Part shown: in pieces, positions 8,287 to 16,681 of the stretch
How positions within the stretch are numbered: the stretch's first letter is position 1
Layout of the letters: each line of letters begins with the position of its first letter
Position numbers and translations under genes: made by a program
Notes under the pieces: generated by a model
Told to the model about the DNA's origin: nothing
Database searches by the model: none
What the model saw: only the letters and a program-made list of their open reading frames with translations
From: Vreelandella halophila
GTDB lineage: Bacteria; Pseudomonadota; Gammaproteobacteria; Pseudomonadales; Oleiphilaceae
Length of the DNA stretch: 64,000 bases
NCBI RefSeq assembly: GCF_019903425.1
Contig: NZ_JACHUZ010000013.1
Coordinates: 252,087 to 316,086 of the forward strand
Direction: 5' to 3'

Positions 8287-9611
8287 GCGAATACCGTTTC
8301 CGCATCCTGTTTGTCGATGATGAAGAACCCATCCTGAGCTCGCTCCGGCGCCTCATGCGCCGCCACGACTACGACTGCTGGTTTGCGGCCAGCGGCGCGG
8401 CGGGCCTGGAGATCCTGGAGCACAACCCCATCGATCTGGTCATCTCGGACATGCGCATGCCGGAGATGGACGGTGCGCAGTTCCTGAGTGAGGTGCGGAA
8501 GCGCTGGCCGTTCAGCGTGCGCTTCCTGATGACCGGGTATGCGGATATGAGCGCCACCATTGATGCGCTCAACCAGGGCGGTATCAACCGTTACGTCTCC
8601 AAGCCCTGGGATGACGAGGCACTGATCGAGGCCATCGAAGAGGGCCTGCGCATCCGCAAGCTGGAACGCCAGAAAAAGAAGCTGATCGACCAGACCCGGG
8701 AACAGAACCGGGAGCTCCAGAATCTCAACAAGGATCTCGAGCAACGGGTGCGCGACCGTACGCGCGCGCTTGAATCCCGTACTGCGGATCTGCAGAAAGC
8801 ATTCCGCCAGCTCGAGAACAGCTACGACTCCTTCGTACGCGTGTTCTCATCCGTGATTGCCAGCCGCCCCCATCTGGTAAAAGGCCGCTCCCGGGAGGTC
8901 GCGGACCTTGCCCGGCGCATTGCCCAGCACCTGGAGCTGGACACGGCCCGGGTCCGCTACATCTACTATGCAGCCCTGCTTCACGAGGTGGGCAAGCTCA
9001 GCCTGAACGATGATGTCCTGGGGCGCTCCGAAACCCAGCTGACCTACCGGGATCTGGCCGAGTACCGTCAGTACCCCACACTGGGTGAAATGGCACTGAT
9101 GCCGATCAGGGCGCTGCGCCCCTGCGCGGAACTGATCCGTGCCCACATGGAGAAAATGGACGGCACAGGCTATCCCGATGAGCTGGCTGGTGAGGATATC
9201 CCCCAGGGCGCGCGCATTATCCGGGTGGCAAGGGACTTCGTGGGCCAGCAGACGCCGCTGCTCCGGGACCCGCCCGTCACTCCCGTAGAGGCCTACGACA
9301 GCATGAAGGAGCGTTCCGGCCGGTTCTATGACCCGGAAGTTCTGGCCGCGCTTGAGCCCATCGTCAATCAGTTCACGCTGGAACCCCAGAATGACGGAAC
9401 CGGCATGATGCTCCCCATCTCGGAGCTGCGCCCGGGCATGGAACTGACACGTGACATCGTCAGCGCCAACGGCATCCTGCTGATGGTCAAGGGAACGGTG
9501 CTCAATGACAGCGCCATCAAGCGCCTCAGCCGGATGAGCTGGGAGGACCGCAGACACCTCAAGGTGTCCGTGACGGTACCGGCCGGGGACGTCCACACCA
9601 ACGAGGAGTGA
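8283..9611 (+). CDS. Response regulator with coiled coil and degenerate HD-GYP domain
   Basis: 442 residues. A receiver domain (5-125, phospho-Asp 56, ending SKPWDDEAL) is followed by a long coiled coil (about 125-180) and an HD-GYP-like domain (about 185-350). The GYP triplet is kept (296-298), but metal-ligand positions are altered: the HD pair reads HE (234-235), the expected HP pair reads YP (in RQYPTLGE), and the HHE before GYP is AHME. It resembles RpfG-type c-di-GMP phosphodiesterases but is probably inactive, perhaps a c-di-GMP sensor or scaffold. It overlaps the upstream kinase gene by 4 bp and is followed after 4 bp by a lone receiver. Confidence 0.85.
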   Translation: MSEYRFRILFVDDEEPILSSLRRLMRRHDYDCWFAASGAAGLEILEHNPIDLVISDMRMPEMDGAQFLSEVRKRWPFSVRFLMTGYADMSATIDALNQGGINRYVSKPWDDEALIEAIEEGLRIRKLERQKKKLIDQTREQNRELQNLNKDLEQRVRDRTRALESRTADLQKAFRQLENSYDSFVRVFSSVIASRPHLVKGRSREVADLARRIAQHLELDTARVRYIYYAALLHEVGKLSLNDDVLGRSETQLTYRDLAEYRQYPTLGEMALMPIRALRPCAELIRAHMEKMDGTGYPDELAGEDIPQGARIIRVARDFVGQQTPLLRDPPVTPVEAYDSMKERSGRFYDPEVLAALEPIVNQFTLEPQNDGTGMMLPISELRPGMELTRDIVSANGILLMVKGTVLNDSAIKRLSRMSWEDRRHLKVSVTVPAGDVHTNEE

Positions 9612-9615
9612 GCCC

Positions 9616-10158
9616 ATGTCGGAGGACAACAAGCCCGTCATTGCCCTGATCGACGATGAACCGGAGATCCTGAACGCCCTGGTACGCCTTTTCCGTCACC
9701 GGGACTGGATCACCCTGACCTGCACTGATGCCCGCACCGCCCATGCCGACCTCAGGCACCACCAGCTTGATCTGGTCATCTCCGACTACCGGATGCCCGG
9801 CATTGACGGTGTCACGCTGCTGAACCAGTTCAAGCAGTCCCACCCTGACGCGCTGCGGATCGTGCTCAGCGGTCAGGCCGACCTGGAAGGCGTGGTCAAC
9901 GCGGTGAACGACTCGGAAGTGTACCGCTTCATCCTCAAGCCATGGTCCAATGAGGATCTTCTGGTGACTCTGGACAATGCCCTGCGCTACAAGGAGATGG
10001 CGCTTGAAAACCAGCGGCTGGCGGAAACCGTCCGGCGCCAGCAGCGCGAACTGCAAACCCAGAAGAAGGAACTGGAACGCCTGGAGTCGGAAGCACCGGG
10101 GATAACGCGGGTCGAGCGGGACCAGGACGGGTTCATCACGCTGTCAGACGAGGATTAA
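9616..10158 (+). CDS. Single-domain response regulator with C-terminal coiled coil
   Basis: 180 residues: a receiver (about 8-125) with the acidic pair DDEPE, phospho-Asp in the LVISDYRMPG segment, SGQAD and a C-terminal LKPWSNEDL. A charged helix (about 125-160) and a short acidic tail follow. There is no output domain, so it probably acts by protein-protein contact or as a phosphate-relay partner. It is the third gene of the kinase/HD-GYP/receiver operon and converges, 6 bp apart, on the receiver-ATPase gene. Confidence 0.88.
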   Translation: MSEDNKPVIALIDDEPEILNALVRLFRHRDWITLTCTDARTAHADLRHHQLDLVISDYRMPGIDGVTLLNQFKQSHPDALRIVLSGQADLEGVVNAVNDSEVYRFILKPWSNEDLLVTLDNALRYKEMALENQRLAETVRRQQRELQTQKKELERLESEAPGITRVERDQDGFITLSDED

Positions 10159-10164
10159 ACGACC

Positions 10165-12411
10165 TCAGATGTCGATCTGACTGCCCAGCACCCGCAGGAT
10201 TTCCGCCAGGTTCGTCTCGCCCGCCTCAACGCGGTAGCGGGCGTCCGCAGCCAGTGTGACCAGACCATCACTTTCCGCCTGCTCCACCATGTCGCGCACC
10301 GCCCCGCCCGAGGCGATCACGTGGCGCATGGACTCGGTCACGGTCAGAACCTCATGCAGGGCGACCCGCCCCTTGAATCCCTGGTGATGGCACCGGTCAC
10401 AGCCTCTGGAGGCATGGTCATAGAGACCAGGGCTGGCAAAGGCTGGCCCCAGCAGTTTCTGGACTTCCGGATCGGGCGTGCTGGGTTCACGACAATACGG
10501 GCACAGCCGGCGCACCAGCCGCTGGGCGATCACGCATTCCAGCCCATAGGCCACCACATAGGGTTTCAGGCCCAGGTCCAGGAGACGGGCGACGGAGGCA
10601 ATGGCCGAATTCGTGTGCAGCGTTGAGTAGACCATATGACCGGTCATCGCGGCATGGAACGCCACCTCCGCAGTTTCCCGGTCGCGGATCTCACCCAGCA
10701 GTATGACGTCCGGGTCCTGGCGCAGGATGGCCCTGAGCACCGAGGCGAAATCCAGCCCTACCTTTTCCCGGACCGGCACCTGGCCCGCCATGTCCATGTA
10801 GAACTCCACCGGATCCTCAATGGTGACGTAGTTCTTCTCCGGCGTGGCCTGATGCTGGAGCATGGCATAGAGGGTTGTGGTCTTACCGCTGCCGGTAGGG
10901 CCGGTGGCCAGGATGATGCCCTGGGGCCGGGTGATGACGTTGAGCAGCCGTTGCCGGTTGAGATCCGAAAGCGCCAGCTGGTCGATGTTCTTGATGCTGG
11001 AATTGCGGTCGAGCACCCGCATGACCACCTTCTCACCATTGAGCGTGGGCAGGGTCGACAGCCGCAGGTCCACAATCTTCATGGGTGTCTTCACGGTCAG
11101 ACGTCCATCCTGGGGCCTGCGCCTTTCGGTGATGTCCAGCTCAGACATCACCTTGATCCGCGAGACGATACTCATCTGCAGGGTGCTCGGGATACGGATC
11201 TTGTCCTGCAGAACCCCGTCAATCCGGTACCGGACCACCACCACATTGGTACGCGGCTGGATGTGGATATCGCTTGCCCCCAGGCGCAGCCCCTCCATGA
11301 CGATGGCGTTGACCACACGCACCGCCGAGGGCTGCTGCGTGTCCGAAAGCAGCCCCTCCAGATCCACATCGGAGTCATCATCCTCGATGACCAGCTCGAT
11401 GGTGTCGCCGGGATCGTTGGCGCCAAAGACCGACTCGAGCTCCTCCAGGCCTTCCCGGGATTCACCGAACAGCTGCCCCAGCCGCTCCTCCAGTTCATCC
11501 ACCCGCACCAGCACCGGCTCGATCTTGAGCCCAATGGCGAACGACAGCTCCTCGATGAGCGGCTGGTTGAGCGGATCCGCCATGGCGAGCACCAGGCGCC
11601 GCCCCCTGACCCGCAGGGGCAGCAGAAGCTGGCCTTGGCAGACGTCCGCGGGGATCAGGTCCAGGGCTTCCGGATCAACCGCGAATTCCGCCAGTGAGAC
11701 CTCATCAAAGAGCAGCTCGTCGCGCAGCAGACTGTAGACCTTTTCCCGGGTGACCCACTCCTTCTCAAGCAGCAGCCGGATGGTCGCCACCTTGCGCGCC
11801 TGCTGGATCTTGTAGATTTCCTGAACCTGCTGGCGATTGATGAGTCCGTGCTTGTGCAGCATCAGCGCCAGCTGGCTGCGCTGCTGCTGGTTCATTTTGC
11901 GGAAGACGTCTAGGTCTTTCTTCTGGCGACTGGTGGTCTTCTCCAGATGGCGGTTCTTTTCCCGCAGCTCATATTGCTCCAGCGCCAGGGCCACCGTCAC
12001 GCGCAGGTCGTCATCATTCCAGGGCTTGAGGATGAAGCGATAGACCGCCCCCTCGTTGATGGCGGTCATCACCGCCTGGGTATCCGCGTGCCCGGTCAGC
12101 ATGATGCGTAGGGTGTCCGGCGAAATGTCCCGGACTTCCCGCAGCAGATCCGCACCATTCATGCCGGGCATCTTGAAATCGGTAATCATCAGGTGGAAAT
12201 GCCGGGAGCGCACCAGTGCCAGAGCCTCCTCGGCACTGGCGGCACACTGGATCTCATAGTTCTCACGGTGAAAGGTCCGGCGCAGGGAGCTCAGCACATT
12301 GGGCTCATCATCCACAAACAGCAGCCGATACTGGCCTGCCTCCGGAGTGGGCGGCTCATCCTCACCGGACTGTTTGCTGTTGGAGAGAAAATACTGGTCA
12401 AACTCGGGCAT
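10165..12411 (-). CDS. Receiver domain fused to a GspE/PilB-type secretion ATPase
   Basis: 748 residues. Residues 28-150 form a receiver (DDEPN; phospho-Asp 78 in TDFKMPG; LKPWNDDDL). Residues 175-320 resemble the MshE-N/GspE-N domain that can bind c-di-GMP, but the repeats are diverged. Residues 360-745 form a type II secretion/type IV pilus hexameric ATPase with Walker A GPTGSGKTT (504-512), Asp/His boxes, Walker B VILLGEIRD, and the zinc-type CPYC...CDRC pairs of PilB/GspE assembly ATPases. Such ATPases drive pilus or pseudopilus extension at the inner membrane. The receiver suggests phosphorylation control. No pilin or secretin genes lie nearby, so the machine it powers is not known. It is followed by a gap of only 14 bp from the upstream kinase gene. 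Confidence 0.88.
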   Translation of the reverse strand: MPEFDQYFLSNSKQSGEDEPPTPEAGQYRLLFVDDEPNVLSSLRRTFHRENYEIQCAASAEEALALVRSRHFHLMITDFKMPGMNGADLLREVRDISPDTLRIMLTGHADTQAVMTAINEGAVYRFILKPWNDDDLRVTVALALEQYELREKNRHLEKTTSRQKKDLDVFRKMNQQQRSQLALMLHKHGLINRQQVQEIYKIQQARKVATIRLLLEKEWVTREKVYSLLRDELLFDEVSLAEFAVDPEALDLIPADVCQGQLLLPLRVRGRRLVLAMADPLNQPLIEELSFAIGLKIEPVLVRVDELEERLGQLFGESREGLEELESVFGANDPGDTIELVIEDDDSDVDLEGLLSDTQQPSAVRVVNAIVMEGLRLGASDIHIQPRTNVVVVRYRIDGVLQDKIRIPSTLQMSIVSRIKVMSELDITERRRPQDGRLTVKTPMKIVDLRLSTLPTLNGEKVVMRVLDRNSSIKNIDQLALSDLNRQRLLNVITRPQGIILATGPTGSGKTTTLYAMLQHQATPEKNYVTIEDPVEFYMDMAGQVPVREKVGLDFASVLRAILRQDPDVILLGEIRDRETAEVAFHAAMTGHMVYSTLHTNSAIASVARLLDLGLKPYVVAYGLECVIAQRLVRRLCPYCREPSTPDPEVQKLLGPAFASPGLYDHASRGCDRCHHQGFKGRVALHEVLTVTESMRHVIASGGAVRDMVEQAESDGLVTLAADARYRVEAGETNLAEILRVLGSQIDI

Positions 12412-12425
12412 GCAACGCGCCTGGT

Positions 12426-13649
12426 TCAGCTGTCACCAGCAGATGGGTTTGTCGGCAGCCATACGGACACGACGGTTCCGGAACCGGGTTCACTGCTGAT
12501 ATCAATCCCGCCCCCGTGGGCCCGGATGGTGTCACGGCAGACACTCAGGCCAAGACCGGCGCCAGCTCCTACCAACCTTGTGGTATAGAAGGGATCAAAG
12601 GCCCGGGCAATCACCTCCGGGGCCATCCCGTCACCGTCATCCCGGATCCGCACGCGCACACCCTGCTCACGCCTCTCAGTTTCAACAACCATCCCTACCG
12701 GCCGCTCCGCTGCCAGCGAGGCATTCTCCATAAGATTGTAGAAGGCCTGACTGATCCCCGCCCGATCCACCTGAACCAGCGGCACGGATTCATCCAGCGC
12801 CCAGTCGACCGTCATGCCCCCAAGGCTTCCTTCCGCCACCGCCCAGACGCCCTGCAGCAACTCATTGATACAGACAGAAGAGGCGCCGCTTTCATCCGTG
12901 CCCGCGAAGCGCCGCAGCGCGCTCACAATCGCCGCAACACGGCCGGAGCCGTCAATGGACTCATCAATCAGGTCCTGGAAGTCTGGGACCACGAAGTCCA
13001 GGTCGAGCTCCCGCGCCAGCTCCTCACCTCCGGGCAGCGTGCGCAGCCGTTTCGACAGTTCAGCGAATGTGCCCAGATAATCCTTGGCCGAGTGCAGGTT
13101 GGAGCGGATGAACCCGATGGGATTGTTGATCTCATGGGCAATCCCCGCCCCCAGACGCCCCACGGCATTGAGCTTTTCCGAGGCATAGAGGCGCCGCTGG
13201 CGGTCCTCAATCTGTGCCACCTGCGCCTCAACGCGCTCTTCCAACTGTTCGGAAAGCTGGCGGTAACGGGCCTCGGACGCCTGGACCTGGGCATGCTGCT
13301 GCTGGAGCTCATCGTAGTTGCGCTGGACCACATCCAGGTGCAGGTTGGCCGCCAGGTAATAGCGGGAAGCCTGGTACAGCACCCGTTCCGCCGTACGGGC
13401 AAGCCCCTGGAGCAGACCGGTATCAAGATCCGCACTGACCCAGGCCACGGTCTGAAGCTGATGGCGGATGGGCGCCGCCGGCTTTTCACCGGCGGCCATA
13501 ACGATGGCAACCGGCGCCCCCGCAACCTGCGACAGCGACTTCGCCAGCAACGCCGTTTCGCGCTCGCTCATCAGATCATCCCAGCCGAGCTGCTCCAGCG
13601 TCGCTTCCAGCTCGCCAAAGTCAACGGGCCCGGGCTCAACTGGCGACAT
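12426..13649 (-). CDS. Soluble histidine kinase downstream of the MglA-like GTPase
   Basis: 407 residues from the ATG at 13649; the longer upstream open frame is antisense-type sequence inside the GTPase gene. An N-terminal region of about 100 residues has no recognised fold. It is followed by a long coiled coil, the H-box GIAHEINNPIGFIRSNL, and an ATPase domain with N-box NLMENAS, DDGDGMAPE, FDPFYTTRL and a GAGAGLGLS lid. It lacks membrane segments. It overlaps the GTPase gene by 14 bp and is followed after 14 bp by the receiver-ATPase gene, so GTPase, kinase and ATPase likely form one operon. Confidence 0.9.
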   Translation of the reverse strand: MSPVEPGPVDFGELEATLEQLGWDDLMSERETALLAKSLSQVAGAPVAIVMAAGEKPAAPIRHQLQTVAWVSADLDTGLLQGLARTAERVLYQASRYYLAANLHLDVVQRNYDELQQQHAQVQASEARYRQLSEQLEERVEAQVAQIEDRQRRLYASEKLNAVGRLGAGIAHEINNPIGFIRSNLHSAKDYLGTFAELSKRLRTLPGGEELARELDLDFVVPDFQDLIDESIDGSGRVAAIVSALRRFAGTDESGASSVCINELLQGVWAVAEGSLGGMTVDWALDESVPLVQVDRAGISQAFYNLMENASLAAERPVGMVVETERREQGVRVRIRDDGDGMAPEVIARAFDPFYTTRLVGAGAGLGLSVCRDTIRAHGGGIDISSEPGSGTVVSVWLPTNPSAGDS

Positions 13650-14301
13650 GGTTCTGCCCCAGTGCGTTCCGCACAAATGCCGCGCTATCAAGGCCATGGT
13701 GTTCTCCGAGCGCGTATTCGCGATCAAGCGCGAGCCAGGTGCGCTCCAGAAGAAGCTGGAACGTCTCCAGAACCCCCTTGCTCTCCAGGGCGGTCGCCAG
13801 CTTGATCGGCCACCAGGGGCTGCTCTGCCACCGGGCAACCAGGTCCGGTTTGGATACGATGTCCCCAAGATCCCGTTTGTTGAACTGGACCGCCAGCGGC
13901 AGAGACCCGAAATCCAGCCCCACACGGTTGGCGTTTTCGCTCAGGTTCCGGAAGGACTCCAGGTTGTTCTGTTCCTGGGTGCGCTGGGAGTCGGCGATGA
14001 ATGCCACACCGTCCGCACGCGAGAGGACGGCCTTGCGCGTGCTGTCATGCTCGACCTGTCCAGGCACGGTATAAAGCTTGAAGGTTACGGTCAGCCCGGA
14101 AGGCAACTCAAAACCCAGGGGGAAAAGATCAAAAAACAGCGTGCGGTCATTCCGGGTCTCAAGCACCATCATATCGCCCTTGAGATCCGGCTGAAGCAGA
14201 TCATGGAGAGCGGCAAGGTTCGTCGTCTTGCCACTCAGGGCCGGACCATAGTAGACCAGCTTGATCCGGAGCTGATTCCGCTCCTCATCGAATTCCGCCA
14301 T
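13636..14301 (-). CDS. MglA-like small Ras-type GTPase
   Basis: 221 residues with a small GTPase fold of the bacterial MglA class: a P-loop YYGPALSGKTT near residue 18, the MglA-typical segment KLYTVPGQV in place of a classical DxxG switch II, and the guanine-specificity motif NKRDL. MglA-type proteins set cell polarity and place pili or motility machinery, with GAP partners of the MglB/roadblock type; none is seen here. First gene of the GTPase-kinase-ATPase set, so it may position or gate the receiver-ATPase. The C-terminal part (about 150-221) is less typical. Confidence 0.82.
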   Translation of the reverse strand: MAEFDEERNQLRIKLVYYGPALSGKTTNLAALHDLLQPDLKGDMMVLETRNDRTLFFDLFPLGFELPSGLTVTFKLYTVPGQVEHDSTRKAVLSRADGVAFIADSQRTQEQNNLESFRNLSENANRVGLDFGSLPLAVQFNKRDLGDIVSKPDLVARWQSSPWWPIKLATALESKGVLETFQLLLERTWLALDREYALGEHHGLDSAAFVRNALGQNHVAS

Positions 14302-14394
14302 GCTCCGCCCCGGGCCAGAGAGTATCGCCGACTCCTCAAGTATAGCCCATCAGGGGATCCTGCCCAGAAAGACCAGGCCCGGTGCTGGCCCCGC

Positions 14395-15243
14395 TTATCC
14401 GGAGTAACCCGGAATCTCGATTTCCATACTGATCGGCAGATGATCTGACACTGGGTAGTTCACAACGCGGGTGTCATGCACATCCAGACTCGGGCTGACA
14501 AGGATGTGATCCAGCGCTTTCTCAGGGCGCCAGCTGGGAAAGCTCATCGCGGAATCCGGCAGCGGGATCAGTTCCGCCGAGCGCAGTGGGGAATGGGTCA
14601 GCAGCTGCTCGGCATGGGCATTCATATCGCCCATGAGTACCACATGGCGGTAGGGGGCGATCAGTTCCCGGATGTAACCCAACTGCCGGTTCTGCGCGCC
14701 CTTGCTCAGGGACAGGTGCATCAGCACCAGAACGAGCGGATCCTCCGGGTTGCCGTAGAACGCCATCATGGCGCCACGGCCCGGAATCAGGGCCGGCAGG
14801 CGGTGCTCTTCCACCTTCAGGGGCTGGTAACGGCTGAGGATGCCGTTGCTGTGCTGGGCGATACGCCCGAGATTGCGGTTGAGTTGCTGACGCCAGTAGG
14901 GGAAGCCGCCCTGGTTTGCCAGGTACTGGACCTGATTGACGAAACCACTGCGTAGCGAGCCACCATCGCACTCCTGGAGCGCCACCACATCGTAGTCCAG
15001 CAACAGTTCCGCAATGCGATCCAGGTTGTCGCGGCGCTGGGAATGAGGCAGCAGATGCTGCCAGCTGCGGGTAAAGTAGTGGTGATAGGCTTCAGTGGCA
15101 ATGCCCACCTGAATATTGAAGGTAAGCAGCCTTATCCGGCCCGTCTCGGCCAGGGAGGGAGCGCTGCCGGACGTCGAGGCCGCTCCCCGGGAGCGGCCGG
15201 GGGCGGCCAGACGCCGGACCTGGTCACGCAGCTTCGGATACAC
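14395..15243 (-). CDS. Endonuclease/exonuclease/phosphatase family protein
   Basis: 282 residues with the metal-dependent EEP fold: the early LLTFNIQVG motif, ALQECDGGS with the metal Glu, MGDMNAHAE with the Asp-Asn pair, and the C-terminal VSDHLPISME with the catalytic Asp-His. No signal peptide is evident. The substrate (DNA, phospholipid headgroup or nucleotide) cannot be told. It begins 2 bp after the dsbA stop, as in Pseudomonas-like genomes where cytochrome c4, dsbA and an EEP protein are linked. Confidence 0.88.
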   Translation of the reverse strand: MYPKLRDQVRRLAAPGRSRGAASTSGSAPSLAETGRIRLLTFNIQVGIATEAYHHYFTRSWQHLLPHSQRRDNLDRIAELLLDYDVVALQECDGGSLRSGFVNQVQYLANQGGFPYWRQQLNRNLGRIAQHSNGILSRYQPLKVEEHRLPALIPGRGAMMAFYGNPEDPLVLVLMHLSLSKGAQNRQLGYIRELIAPYRHVVLMGDMNAHAEQLLTHSPLRSAELIPLPDSAMSFPSWRPEKALDHILVSPSLDVHDTRVVNYPVSDHLPISMEIEIPGYSG

Positions 15244-15245
15244 AG

Positions 15246-15875
15246 TCAGTCGCCGGAGCGTTCCTTTTCCAGCAGGTGATCGGCAATGGCCAGCATGTTC
15301 TCGTAGCTGCCGGCCGCCCTGACGGAGATGACATACTTCCCCTCGACCACCAGCGTCGGGGTACCGCTCACCCGAGCCCCCTGCTGGAACTGGTGGCCGC
15401 GGCGCATGGCGGTATCAACCGCGAAACTGCCCCAAGCATCACGGACCTCCGAGGCTTCCGCCACTTCCTGCTCCTCGAAGAAGGCGGCGATCGTATCAAG
15501 ATCATTCAGGTTACGCCGCTCGCCGGCCAGCGCATCAAACAGCTCGGAATGGATCTCGTCCACAACACCCAGCTCACGCGCGGTGTAGAACGCCTTGGCG
15601 TGGGGCTTCCAGTCACGTCGCAGGGAGGCGGGCACATGGCGCAGGTTCACATCATCGGGCTTGGTCTGTTTCCACTCCTCGATGACCGGCTGCATGCGGT
15701 AGCAGGAAGGACAGCCGTACCAGAACACCTCAGCCAACTCGAGCTGGTCTCCGGAACGGGTCTCAACAGGTTCGGAAAGGGTCTGATAATGGGTGCCTTC
15801 CTCCCATTCCGCAGCCAGTGCGGCTGGTACCATGGCGAGGAAGGCGGAAAGTGCGATCAGGCTGCGATGAAGCAT
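15246..15875 (-). CDS. dsbA: Thiol:disulfide interchange protein DsbA (CPSC active site)
   Basis: 209 residues: a signal peptide (cleavage likely after the AALA segment near residue 21), a thioredoxin fold with the FWYGCPSCYRMQP active site, and a cis-Pro loop GTPTLVVEG. DsbA oxidises cysteine pairs in exported proteins in the periplasm. The dipeptide between the active cysteines is Pro-Ser rather than the usual Pro-His, which should change the redox potential. It sits in the cytochrome c4-dsbA-EEP gene set, 90 bp downstream of the cytochrome gene. Confidence 0.93.
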   Translation of the reverse strand: MLHRSLIALSAFLAMVPAALAAEWEEGTHYQTLSEPVETRSGDQLELAEVFWYGCPSCYRMQPVIEEWKQTKPDDVNLRHVPASLRRDWKPHAKAFYTARELGVVDEIHSELFDALAGERRNLNDLDTIAAFFEEQEVAEASEVRDAWGSFAVDTAMRRGHQFQQGARVSGTPTLVVEGKYVISVRAAGSYENMLAIADHLLEKERSGD

Positions 15876-15965
15876 GCCGTTCTCCTGCGGTCACAGAAAG
15901 TGAAAAACGCCTCCCATTGAAGCGAACTTTGCAGGAGTCGGCAAGTAGCGGTTCCGCGGAAAGCC

Positions 15966-16574
15966 TCAGTAGAGCCCTTCGATGTACTCCGCAACCGCCT
16001 CGATCTCATCGTCATTGAGCTTGCTGGCGATGTCACCCATGATCTGGCTCTTCGGACCGTAGACGCGGTCACCGGAGCGGTAGTCCTTCAGGGACTTGAC
16101 CACATACTCCGCGGACTGACCGCTAAGCCGGGGGTAACCGGCAGGCTCATTGCCCAGCCCTTTCGGGCCGTGACAGGCAATGCAGGCCGCCACGTCGCGC
16201 GACAGATCACCACCGCGGTACAGGGATTCGCCGGCGTCCACCTTCTCCGGGTTCGCTTCGCCACGGGGCATCTCCTGCTGGTCGTAGTAGGCCGCCAGGT
16301 TGCGCATATCCTGCTCGTCCAGGCCTCTCACAATGCCCATCATCTCCGGCACATTGCGATCGCCGCTCTTGATAGCGCTCAGCTGTTTGAACAGGTAGTC
16401 CTCACCCAGTCCAGCCAGCCGTGCGTAATTCGGCTGCAGCGGTTCAACGCCATTCTGCCCATGGCAGGAAACACACTGGTTCTGGGCGATTTCTTCCCCG
16501 GCGCCGGGGTCGGCCGCCTGGGCCAGTCCGGCCAGACCAAACGTAAGTACAAGACCGATCAGCAGTTTTCTCAT
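15966..16574 (-). CDS. Diheme cytochrome c4
   Basis: 202 residues from ATG 16574, chosen because it gives a clean signal peptide (MRKLLIGLVLTFGLAGLAQA). Two cytochrome c domains each carry one heme motif, CVSCH and CIACH, with axial Met candidates in the PEMMGI and SQIMGDI segments. Cytochrome c4 is a periplasmic, often membrane-associated electron carrier to terminal oxidases. It is divergent from engB. The TATAAT read on the minus strand at 16656-16651 is a plausible -10 element. Confidence 0.94.
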   Translation of the reverse strand: MRKLLIGLVLTFGLAGLAQAADPGAGEEIAQNQCVSCHGQNGVEPLQPNYARLAGLGEDYLFKQLSAIKSGDRNVPEMMGIVRGLDEQDMRNLAAYYDQQEMPRGEANPEKVDAGESLYRGGDLSRDVAACIACHGPKGLGNEPAGYPRLSGQSAEYVVKSLKDYRSGDRVYGPKSQIMGDIASKLNDDEIEAVAEYIEGLY

Positions 16575-16681
16575 CGTGACACCACTCGGATTACACATTG
16601 TCCGTTCGGCCGGCGCCTCAAACGGCACCGGCCCCGCAAACTGGTGTGGTATTATACATGTTTCACCACTGACTGAAATCA

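Noticed and set aside
12216-13805. A 529-codon plus-strand frame
   Set aside because: It is antisense to the receiver-ATPase start and the histidine kinase, with low-complexity composition and no domain.
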